Origin: Colocasia esculenta
Lineage: Eukaryota > Streptophyta > Magnoliopsida > Alismatales > Araceae
DNA length: 64,000 bases
Direction: 5' to 3'
Assembly (NCBI GenBank): GCA_014218235.1
Contig: CM024753.1
Location: 2,542,001-2,606,000, forward strand
How positions within the stretch are numbered: the stretch's first letter is position 1; each line of letters opens with the position of its first letter. The notes below the pieces were generated by a model. That model worked only from the letters and a program-made list of their open reading frames with translations, ran no database searches and had not been told where the DNA came from. The position numbers and the translations under genes were made by a program. This document shows, one piece after another, positions 11,801 through 22,094 of this stretch.

Positions 11801-12339
11801 CACTCCACGTATATTAGGGTCCATTTGATTAAATGTAAAAAAAATTGTACGTAGGAAAATATTTTTAAGAAAATTTTTATAAAATAACGTATTTCTGATC
11901 TTTGAAAATTTAATTCATAAAAATCTTTTCCTAAAACTCTTGGATTTTGGAATCCGTAATGAGTAGGGGTGTCAACTGGGCCGGGCCGGCCCCAAGGCCC
12001 GGTGGCCCGGCCCGGTCTAACACGGGCTTGGGCCATAATTTTTTATCTTTTTTTTTTTAAATTGAGCCTGGCCCGGCCTGGCCCGATCTAAGACTGGGCT
12101 GATTTCGGGCTTCAGCCGGCCCGGCCCGAGCGGCCTGCGGGCCCGGTTTTCAGCATCCCTGCTCCCTCACCATGTCCGCGTCACCCCTCTTCGCTGCTGC
12201 ATTTGATGCCGTTGCACTGCCTGTGCTGCTGCACCTGCGCAGCGCACCTGCTGCCTGCTGCAGCTGCCGCCACCTGTTGCACCTGCTGCTGCAGCTGTCG
12301 CACCTGCGCACCTGCTCTGCAGCTGCAGCCACCTGCCGC

Positions 12340-12483
12340 CTGCTGCACCTGCCGCCGCCGCTGCTGCGCACTTGTCTGCTGCACCTGCCGCCGCCGCTGC
12401 TGCGCACTTGTCTGCTGCACCTGCCGCCGCCGCTGCTGCGCACTTGTCTGCTGTACCTGCGGCCGCCGCTGCTGCGCACTTGT
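12340..12483. repeat. 36-bp GC-rich tandem repeat, four units
   Basis: The word TGCGCACTTGT recurs at 12365, 12401, 12437 and 12473, exactly 36 bases apart, each preceded by a CTGCCGCCGCCGCTGC-type block. Because 36 is a multiple of three, several frames on both strands stay open with 12-residue repeats. These frames are not treated as genes. Confidence 0.9.
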
Positions 12484-12813
12484 TGCCGCCGCTGCTGTGC
12501 TGTGGCGAACCCGAGCCTCGCTCCTCGCACCCCCGAGCCTCGCTCCCCAGTCGCCGCGCCTTCACCCCCCGCAGCTGCCCCGCACCTCGCTCCCCGCGCC
12601 CCCGAGCCTCTCTCCCCGTGCCTTCGCCCCGCCTCGCTCCCCGCACCTTCGCCCCCCGCAGCTGCCCCGCGCCTTACTCCCCGCGCCCCCCGCCTCGCTC
12701 CCTGGCCCCGGCACTTTCGCACGCCGCTCGCCCCGCGCCCACGCACAGCTCCCCCCAGGCCGGGCAGGATCGGACCTAGGCCGGGCCGGACCGGACCTAG
12801 GCCGGGCCTTAAA

Positions 12814-14989
12814 TGTTGCCCAGTTGACGAGCCCAGAGGGGGGGGGGGAGGTGAATGGGTCTTTAAAAATATTTGATTAGTACCTGTACTTAAAACATTC
12901 ACACAAAGACGATCTTCGATGAACGTTAGTAACAGTTAGTTCAAAGAGCAATCACACAAGAAAAACAACCACACAACACAAGAAATTATCCTGGTTCGGA
13001 CCTCCTCTCCTTAGGAGTCCTATGTCCAGTCCCTAAGTAACAACTCAGGATTCTACTAACTAGGGTACAGTCCCCCTATGGACACAACAACACCCAGCTC
13101 AGCTGGTCTTCCTTCACATGAAGGGAATTACACCACCTTGGATACCCCAAAAGGTCTTCCTTCACAACCGAAGGGAAATAGCACCTTGGATCCCACCAGG
13201 TCTTCCTTCACACACAAAGGGAAACACCACAAAGAGAGTAGAATGAATTCAAGCCCCTAGATCAAGCTTTGACAAGCCAAAATCTGAAGCAACAAGCACT
13301 GAGAGCAAAATATCTAACAAGACACACTCTCAGAACTACACGGGCTCTCTTAGAATTTCTATTACAACTCAGAGAGCGAAGAGCTAAAGATAATGAGGAA
13401 GATGAGATTCTTGGCTCTAGATTTTTGCAGAAGAATTTGAATGCTTGTATGCGAGAAAAAGAAACCTCTGTGCTTCTGATCTTCTGTCTTGAATTTATAT
13501 CTCTTTTTGAAATACGGCCGTTGAAGTAACCGTTGTCTCTTAGATTGGTGGACGTTAGACTGTTTGACAATTTGGAAGCTTCAACAATCTTTTATCCGGT
13601 TGAGCACGCAAAGAGATAATGTCTTCTGGCGTCTATATGGTCCAATGTTGTATGACAGAATGTCTTTTAGGACCCTGCACATATTAAATGCTTGAACAGT
13701 AGATAGCTAGGCTGTCTCTTGTTGTCAGTAAACGTTGATATGAGTATTCACCAAAATAGCAATGTTAAAAAGCTTGTTCTAAAAGATGTTGACAGAATAT
13801 GCACAATAACAAAAGGGTATCATCTGCATGCATGCAGAGATATGACCTGTCTTCATTAAATGCACAGCAGTCAGACAGATAAGTAAGTTTTCGACTATTC
13901 AACGCCTTAAGAGATAAAATAAATATCAAGTCGATATAAACTATAAAGTCGTTGTCTATATGACTTATGAAATCGTTATGAATACCAACAAGTCATTATA
14001 GAGAGCAAATCGTTGTATTCAATGAAGAAATTGTTATAGTCACTTAACAAGTCGTTATGAAAAGCAAGTCGATGTGTTTAATGAAGAAATTGATGTGAAC
14101 ACTTAACAAATCGTTATGAGCTTTAAATAAATCGTTGCGTGAAGCAAATCGTTATGAGCTTCAAAGAAATCATTGTGCGAAGCAAATCGTTGTGAGCTCT
14201 AAAGAAATCGTTGCGCGAAGCAAATCGTTATGAGCTGTAAGAAAATCGTTGCGCGAAGCAAATCGTTATGAACTCTAAAGAAATCGTTGCGCGAAACAAA
14301 TCGTTATGAGCTCTAAAGAAATCGTTGCGCGAAGTAAATCGTTATGAGCTCTAAAGAAATCGTTGCGCGAAGCAAATCGTTACGATGGACAAACCGTTAT
14401 GATGACTTAAGAAATCGTTGCGATGATCAAATCGTTACGATGGGCAAATCGTTATGATGACTTAAGAAATCGTTGCGATGAGCAAATCGTTACGATGAGA
14501 AAATTGTTATGATGACTTAAGAAATCGTTGCGATGAGCAAATCGTTATGATGGGCAAATCGTTATGATGACTTAAGAAATCGTTGCGATCAGCAAATCGT
14601 CACGATGGGCAAATCGTTATGATGACTTAAGAAATCGTTGCGAGAACGACTTGATTGAAAACACATGATATCTCAGTCTTATAAAGAAATCGTTATGATA
14701 TCAAATCGTTATAGTTCTTATTGAAATCGTTACACACAAGGAAATCATTATGGCTTTCAACAGAAGTCGGTGTGGACTTAGAGAAATATGATCTTGAAAG
14801 AATTAAGGATTCAGAAAGGTGATACTTACCAATATTGGCTTGTTTGACCTTGGTATATTTCCTGTACTTAAGACTTATGAAATATGTGTAAGAAAATTTT
14901 GATAGGGTTTTGTTTGGTTTTGTTAATCACCAAAATAATAATAAAAATAAATAGGTAATTAAAATTACATGGGGATAGACTGATCATCA
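12814..14989 (-). mobile_element. Solo LTR, family B (SIRE/Maximus-like), nested in the hAT element
   Basis: The element runs TGTTGCCCAG to GATCATCA on the plus strand, with perfect 5-bp duplications TTAAA at 12809-12813 and 14990-14994. The minus-strand 3' end (C-run followed by TCTGGGC and a terminal CAACA) resembles the end of long LTRs of SIRE/Maximus-type Ty1/copia elements, hence the minus orientation. There is no internal domain. The lineage is by resemblance; the boundaries are directly visible. Confidence 0.75.
13950..14760. repeat. AAATCGTT minisatellite inside the family B LTR
   Basis: Many copies of AAATCGTT are organised in two successive arrays. At about 14110-14375 the unit is about 38-39 bases (CGTTGCGCGAAG plus CGTTATGAGCTCTAAAG). 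At about 14390-14650 it is about 55-57 bases (CGTTGCGATGAGC, CGTTACGATGGGC, CGTTATGATGACTTAAG). Degenerate copies extend to both sides. Confidence 0.85.
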
Positions 14990-15199
14990 TTAAAAACTTA
15001 CCCCAGGCTGGGCCTATTTCTTAAAAATCGGGCTGTTCTCTGGGCCTGGGCCGGGCCTAGGCCTATTATCTAGAAACCGGGCTGGGCCTGGGCCAGACCA
15101 GGCCCGGTCCAGGCCCGACCCATTGACACCCCTAGAAATGAGACCACGTACGTTGTTATCCCATCATCTCCCTCGCAGGCCCACCAACAACACCATCCA

Positions 15200-15525
15200 C
15201 ACACTCTCCCTTCTACCCCAGTGCAAGGGCATGGAGGACCTCAGAGCCATCAAGGCCAGCGTCATCAAGTTCGGCGGTCTCCACAACGACGCCCATTTCT
15301 CCCTAAGTAAGTTGGTCAAGTTCTGCACGCTCTCCCCCGACAGCGACATTTGATCCTATACACTCCTCATGGACTCACTTCTAGAACCCCACTAGGCCAC
15401 CACTTCTTGTGGAACACATCTACTCCCTGTGCAGCCACTCTTCGGTCGAAGCAGTGGTGTTTTATGTCAGAATGTTGCTAGCGGGGACTGGACCCAAATT
15501 CCTACACTTTTCCGTTTTGTGTACC
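15200..15525 (+). pseudogene. PPR protein fragment
   Basis: Conceptual translation gives a stretch like the N-terminus of PLS-type pentatricopeptide repeat proteins: LPQCKGMEDLRAIKASVIK, then SKLVKFCTLSPDSDI followed by a stop at 15351. After a frame change at about 15409 comes EAVVFYVRMLLAGTGP. PPR proteins bind organelle RNA. Only about 100 of several hundred expected residues remain, with a stop and frameshifts, so it is a relic. It begins within about 70 bases of the hAT element's right end and is cut at 15546 by the MITE. Confidence 0.65.
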
Positions 15526-15546
15526 TCGAGTGACGCTATTCGAGAG

Positions 15547-15745
15547 GAGTCGGGATCCTCTCGGCCCCCCGCAGGAGGGGGGGTCGGTCAGTACATGTGG
15601 TGGGGGGGGGGGGGGGGGGATTTTTTCACATACCCCCTGTGTAAAACACCAAAAAAGAGGATGTTTGAGGGGTGAAATGAAAATCCCCCCCCCCCTTTGT
15701 ACTGACCGGCCCCCCTCCTGCGGGGGGCCGAGAGGATCCCGATTC
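15547..15745. mobile_element. 199-bp foldback MITE, Mutator-like
   Basis: Near-perfect inverted arms of about 48 bases begin GAGTCGGGATCCTCTCGG and end with the matching CCGAGAGGATCCCGATTC. They are flanked by a perfect 9-bp duplication ATTCGAGAG at 15538-15546 and 15746-15754. A 9-bp target duplication points to Mutator-type transposase. The arms contain long C/G runs, so the element is one large GC-rich hairpin. Confidence 0.9.
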
Positions 15746-15867
15746 ATTCGAGAGGGAAGGTAGGTGCACGCGAAGGTTTTGAAGCTTGGGTTCACCCCAG
15801 ACACCGCCGTAGTACACACTTCTCTCGTCACTATATATATATAGCCTGCAGGAATGGCAAATTGTGC

Positions 15868-16127
15868 GGTGCCAATCAAATTAATTCTTAGGACATATTT
15901 TTTATTAAAATAGATTAAAAGTAAAGTAAAATTGTTTTTAAATTTTTTTATAAAATTTATTCTCTATCTATTCTGATATCAAACAAGATTTTAGTGTGGT
16001 GCCAATCAAATTATTTTTTAGGACATATTTGTTATTAAAATAGATCAAAAATAGAATAAAATTATCTTTAAAATTTTAAAAAAATTAATCTCAATCTATT
16101 CTGATACCAAACACGATTTTAGTGTTT
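15868..16127. repeat. 130-bp direct tandem duplication
   Basis: GGTGCCAATCAAATTA begins both halves, at 15868 and 15998, and each ends in an ATTTTAGTG-type word. The halves differ by scattered substitutions. No gene is seen between 15755 and 16333; from about 16140 to 16250 the BAHD flank module resumes (GTTTTGATTTTGCATGCT). Confidence 0.75.
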
Positions 16128-16562
16128 ACTTAGAATTTTTCATTAATCCTTAGCCGACGAAGTTTTGATTTTGCATGCTATTTGAGCTTGGCAACACACC
16201 CAAAAACTTTCGTCACCTGGAGCGCGAACCCCACCATATTAATATGAGACTTTGTGCTTGGCCTTCGAGTATATCTGACCATCCGAATTCTTAACATTTC
16301 TTTATCCTTTTTTAAAATTTATTATAATATGGAACATATTAGGGAGAATTAATTGTTGGTCTATGGTAGGAATATGATATTATTTTTAGGTCTTTGTTAG
16401 GTTTTCTCGCACCGTCCAGTCCTTATTTTATGTAGGATTTATTTTTAGATCCTTGTCGTTAACCTCCTGTTATGTCTCTAACGACTGTTTCATCAGTGAA
16501 AATGTGTAACTGCGTAATTACATACTTACAGAGTTGCATGTGTAACTGCGTAAGTATGTAAA

Positions 16563-19500
16563 TGTTATGCCCTACCAATTTAGCAGCGGAATAAATCGGG
16601 GAGGCATGAACAATGTATATGGTAATGTAAATTGCGCATACATTTGCATATATCAGAGCATCTAATGAACATTAATTATAATAAACTCGTTATTTTATTG
16701 ATAATTCATCTAAACTATTACAACCACTAATTTAGAGCCAAAACACATGGCTCAATAGTATCATTACATTTGAAAATGATAACTAAGCAACTAACTAAAC
16801 TAACTCTAGGGTACTGGGGACAATCCATCGCTATGACTCCAGGACGCTCATCACTCCAGACCATTCCTGTTGATATGTGTAAAGTCATCATCCGACTTTT
16901 CTGAAAACACAATAACAAATAACGAAGGGTGAGCGATAACGCTCAGTAGGACTTAATATCTCGTGTAAACAAGCATGCTTTAAGTGATTAATGTCTTGTA
17001 ACGCAGGTTAACTAGAGAGAACGATCAAATATAGTCAAGAGAGTAATAGCGCAAGATAACAAGAGATTGATGGCATACTATATCAAAAGAATGATAGCAT
17101 GCGGTAACATGTGAACGATAATATATTTTACAAGAGTATGGCAAAACTAGGTTGATAGAGAAATGACCATATAACGAGATAACGTGAAATGAGATAACGT
17201 GTAAAGAGATAATCTGTAAAAAGATAACGTGTATAGAGATAACGTGTATGGTTGCACCACAGTGCACTAGAAGAGTACGACAATAGTCACTTTAGGACAG
17301 TAGACGTTTAATGATAGTACAGTACGTTTGAACTCCTCAGACTAATATTATAACAGTCAGTGCTAGCACAGTAATAGCACCGAAATGATACAGTACGTCT
17401 GAACTCCTCAGACTAATAGTATAATAGTTCGATGTCTAGCCAATGTAGAGATAGTTAGAGCCGGTGCAATGCAAAACACCGTCAATAGCCCTTACATGTA
17501 TTTTCGGGTGGCTCTCTGCCCCCAGGATTAGATTGGAGCCCCTCGGACACTCTCCGTGCCCTGCACAGTATGCATTTGATACAGTAGAGTCACAAAACCC
17601 ATATTATGGCTCTAGACAGTCAAGTATAGTACAAGCAATGAGAGCCACAACATCTCGAGTCTCAAGAGAGTACTACATGAATAGACGAGATAGTAGAGTG
17701 AACGTGAATAGATGAGAGTACAAGGATAGTAGACGAGATATGGGTATAATCGTAAAATAACGTTAAATCACGATAGTAACGATTGCACAGCACCAGGTCG
17801 AGCACCGACAGTCTGGTAGAAGTCACATCCGCCCATTAGCCGCGCTATGAAAACTGGCTAGTTGGTCCGACGTGATCCAAAGGTAAGAGAGAGATACGAA
17901 GGTCGTTTGGATCGTACTGATCCCTGAGGGTGTACGAATTTTAGGGTACAACCAACTCGTCGGCTAAGGACGTGCGCCAAAGCCAAGAAGACTTATGGAG
18001 GCCTTGACAAGGAGTCCCTGGCCCAGCCGAGAGTATTCCCGATGGAGAGGTGGTCCAAATCAAGAGAAAGTGTGTAACGAAACGTTGTCCGTCTTGTCTC
18101 GAGTGCTCGAAGGCAGAGGGACGCGATAACTGTGTACAAATCACGCGAATAAAATGAAGACATGTGTCATTTAAATAATAGGGAAATTAGGTAATTAATT
18201 CCACTTAATTACCAGATACATTATTGAGTAATTTAATAGGGTCAAATGGCAATAAATAATATTTAGTGTGCAAGGGTAAAGAAATCATGAGAATAGAATA
18301 AATTGTGCTCACAGTTTTTAAATTAATAAGAATTATTTAAATATTTAAATAAAATATTCAGGCCATTTATTAAGCTTAACAGTACATGGGTTAACTTGTA
18401 CAAGGGTTAAATGACATATAAAGTAGGGACATATGCACAAATTTTAAGTTCTGGCCGAAATGCTTAAATCACAGCGGACGTGATTCGTATCGCGGTCGCC
18501 GGCCCGGGCGCGACAGCCGAACCGGCCGGCCCAGCCCGGTTCACACTGAAAATTGCGGAGGCATAAGCCGCTGCATTTTTGACGCGACGCCACAGCCCGG
18601 CGCGACCCCGCTGATATCGCGGCGGGTTGCACCGACGCGATATCAGGTCGGGTCGCCCCTTTTCCCTTTTTCCCAAGGTGAATCCTCTTTGATACATAGT
18701 CATTCTAAATTCTATATAAAATCTCATGGTGATCCAAAAATCACAAGACCCGTTTTAAACGAAAGGAGACACATTAATCTATCAACATGCATGGTTAATT
18801 TGAAAATAGACAAGGTTTATGCATGCTTTGATTATACATTTTGATGACCTAAATAGACACAGTCAAGGTTCAATGAATTAATTAGAGATGGATACATAAT
18901 GAAAATTAGGCAAACCAGAGGCGTTTGAAAGCAAATATGATGTAGTGTTTATGAGAATTTTCTCATGGCATGGGGTCATGTATGGTCAAGGTTTAAGAGT
19001 AAACATGAAGGGTCGGGAACATGGAACTGACAGAGATTCAAAGAATTAATTCTCCCTTATGGGAGATCAAAATGGAGCGAAACCAGATGACTTTTGCTTG
19101 GGAATATGAATCTTCCTAGGGTAATTTTTACATGGATTTGGCTTGAGAGATTACCTATCTTTTTACGTGTTTAAGAAAATCCTAGGGTTGAAGATGAGGT
19201 AGAAGATGAAATCTTCTTGCTCCAAGCTCCTTCCTTCTTACTCCTCTCGTCCTCTTCGTACTCCAAAGTCCCAGCAACGAAATGAGACTTGGTTGGGATG
19301 AATTAGAGGTGTATAGAGTTGATTAATTAAGAGTCCATCCTTTCTAAAACTCCTCTTTCTCTTCAAACTCTTAATTTCTCTATTTATCTCCTTATTTCCT
19401 AGCATTATCTCACCTAATAGGATAAGAGAGAGGTCCAATTTCATGGGTAATGGTTTAGGATATGATTAGGACTCTTTTTAGGACATTTATAACCCTTTTT

Positions 19501-20432
19501 AGTATTTATCTTACCCTTATTTAATTTATTTATTAATTAACTCCGAATTTCCACATTTATCTCCCCATATTCTAGCATTTATCCATTAATTGGCTTGAGA
19601 AGAGATCTAATTTCGTGGGTAATAAGTTAGGGTAAGTCTAGGACTCTTTTTAGAGATTTATATATGTCATTTATTATTTATCTAATCCATTTTTCTAATT
19701 ATTATTATATTTAATACGAATTTCATTCAATTAACTCCCATTTCATGATGGGCTCTTCATATTTGGGCCCAACAATCTATATTAGGACCATTAATAAAAT
19801 CCATTATTAATTTAGCTTAATGGGTATTGATTTAATTCTATTTATTCACCCTTTATTCTAATTTAAATATATTTATCACACTTATTCAATTAATTTTTTA
19901 TTTTAATTTAATATAATATTATTTATACCCGTATTTCTAATCTTTATCATTTGGGCTCTTACTCTTAGCCCAACATCTCATGTGAGCCTAATTGTACAAC
20001 CCATGTTCACTTTACTATGGGTTTTTAATTGTCCTTTTATTAGAGAATTTATTCATGGGCTAAGATTATCCATTGATCCAAATATCATAATGGGCTATCG
20101 ACCCATATTATTTAAAGTCTACCCACATGTTTATTTTTATTTATAATCTACTTTGGTTCATAAAATAATGGGTTCTCCGACTTATTCCTTAATTACGTTA
20201 ATAAGTCACATAATTTCTTAAACTTAGTCCAAATGATTTTTCTGTGCCTAAATTTCTTGATAGGTCATTAGAGAATATTATTTAAAGTAAAATTATTATT
20301 TTTACGGAATTTTTATATGGGTTTATACGCATGTGATAATAATGCGTACCTTTTTAACTGGTTGAATTTATTAATTGATAAAATTTTAATTTATCAATAA
20401 TTTTTAATTAATGGATTTTTCAGAGTACTACA
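16563..20432 (+). mobile_element. Solo LTR, family A, copy 2 (3870 bp)
   Basis: It begins TGTTATGCCC and ends GAGTACTACA, with perfect 5-bp duplications GTAAA at 16558-16562 and 20433-20437. It is collinear with copies at 1507 and 43500, including the GCAGCGGAATAAATC start, the GAGATAACGTG tandem words near 17175-17250 and the ATGCGTACC segment near the 3' end. No coding region survives. It sits inside the left arm of the Mutator-like element, so it is the younger insertion. Confidence 0.93.
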
Positions 20433-20437
20433 GTAAA

Positions 20438-21165
20438 TCTTGTAATTACGTTGTAAGTATGTAATTACATACTTATGTAGTTACATATGTAACTTTGTAA
20501 ATACATAGAGATTTTGTAAGTTTATAATTCTATAACTAGGGCATACCTAGTTACAGACTTACATAGTTTCAGAAGAACTTACCTAGTTATCAGGGCTTAT
20601 CTAGTTATAGAATTACATGTGTAATTCTTGTAATTGCGTAAGTATGTAACTTCTGTAACTACGTAAGTATGTAGTTACGGAGTTACATGTGTAACTCTAT
20701 AACTATATGTAAAAGTGTGTAATTACACATGTACATATTATGTAACTACACATGTAACTCTGTAACTACACATATAATTATAGAGTTACATAGTATGTAA
20801 CTTAGGGACTCTGTAACTGAGTAAGTCCCTAGTAACTAGGTAATTACAGAGTTACATAGTATGTAACTTAGGGACTCTGTAATTGGGTAAGTCCCTAGTA
20901 ACTAGGTAATTACAGAGTTACAGAAAGACTTACTTGCGTAAGTGTGTAATTACATATGTAACTAGGTAACTCTTTGGTAACTAAGTAAGTCCTTTCATCT
21001 ATAACTATGTAACTTAGAGACCTAAAAATAAGTTTCCCAAAATCAAAGACTGATTGGTAATTCTCTCAGTAAGTAAGTAAATACTTATTTCTATAAATTA
21101 TCAAATATTTACAGAGTTATATGTGTAACTGCATAAGTATGTAATTACATACTTACGCAGTTGAA
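20438..21165. repeat. GTAACT/AGTTAC-rich interior of the Mutator-like element
   Basis: More than 700 bases composed mostly of short words such as GTAACTCTGTAACTA, GTAAGTATGTAATTAC and their inverse complements. One 73-bp block (TACAGAGTTACATAGTATG...) is repeated almost exactly near 20780 and 20840. It can fold in many alternative ways. No gene. Confidence 0.75.
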
Positions 21166-22061
21166 TCTATACTATACTAATAATTCTCAATCTTAGAAGT
21201 ACATGTGGCAGCACCAGACTTCTTTAGAATCCCGCCAAAACTGAGATATGTGTCTTTTGTATTTTTTTTCTCTGCGTAGTCTTTTTTTGCTTTCTTCCTT
21301 CCCGCCGCATTGCCTGCCCCTTCAATTCCCAGTGAAAACCCGACGTTTCGCCTTCCCGTAAAATGTTGGGAATCGAGTTTCTTTACTGCTGCATGTCTCT
21401 GTTGCAAGTCTCGAGGAGAGGATCTTGCGGCTTTAGCAGGCGAGACACTGACGCCATGGCCAAGCCCATGCTCGCCTACCACCCGGTGCAGCACCCCAAG
21501 CCCCACTACCTGCTCCACGATCCGTGACTCAACTTCTGCAGACGCCGGAGCAGAGGGAGTCCACTGCCAACGACATGTTCTCCTGGTGAGCTCCGGTGCT
21601 GTCGTACCTGGACCCGTCGGAGCCCAACCACACCGGGTGCTGCTGTTTAGCATCTTCACTGGCCAGAAAGCCCACTCATCCCGGAGTTCCGACAGGTATA
21701 CTCCCGGCTATCCGACGACCTGGAGTCGCAGCTCGCTGGCACTTCGAGAAGTCCGACTTGAACACTCAACGACCACGAGTAAATCATCAGGGCCTACTTC
21801 GGGATGTCGACTGCGGGATCGTCGTTGGGGAGCATGAGACAGGACAAGGCAACGAAGTGGGCACTGTTCCAGGTTGCCCCCCACCCAGTCGCTATGGGAA
21901 TCGCCCTGCTCCAGATGCTTCCCAAGTAGCCCTTTACCTATGGACGTCGACGCCGGGACTGCTCTACGACCCCACCCTGTCGCTGGGGAAGCCATGGCCG
22001 CTGGAGGAGCTGCTCCTCCACACCTTCCCGCTCTTGCCTTGCCTGCTGAAGGACTACAAGG

Positions 22062-22094
<33 letters not shown>

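Larger units (their letters stand above)
11964..15134. mobile_element. hAT-like non-autonomous transposon hosting a solo LTR
   Basis: Termini are TAGGGGTGTCAA and its perfect inverse TTGACACCCCTA. They are flanked by an 8-bp duplication with one mismatch, GTAATGAG at 11956-11963 and GAAATGAG at 15135-15142, the hAT signature. Both subterminal regions consist of GGCCCGGGCC-like words on both strands. There is no transposase. Without the nested LTR (12814-14989) the element is about 1 kb and carries a GC-rich core at 12170-12780. Confidence 0.85.

Noticed and set aside
12150..12902. 250-residue minus-strand frame and several overlapping frames rich in Arg, Gly, Ala, Cys
   Set aside because: Produced by the GC-rich 36-bp repeat and CTGC-type sequence in the hAT core; all frames are low-complexity and cross transposon boundaries.
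13950..14760. CRISPR-like regular repeats
   Set aside because: The repeats are degenerate, the spacers are themselves repeats, and the context is a plant LTR; it is a minisatellite.
16563..20432. A complete LARD or other non-coding retrotransposon with two LTRs
   Set aside because: The two ends are not repeats of each other, and the same unit recurs three times as a single block with its own 5-bp duplication.
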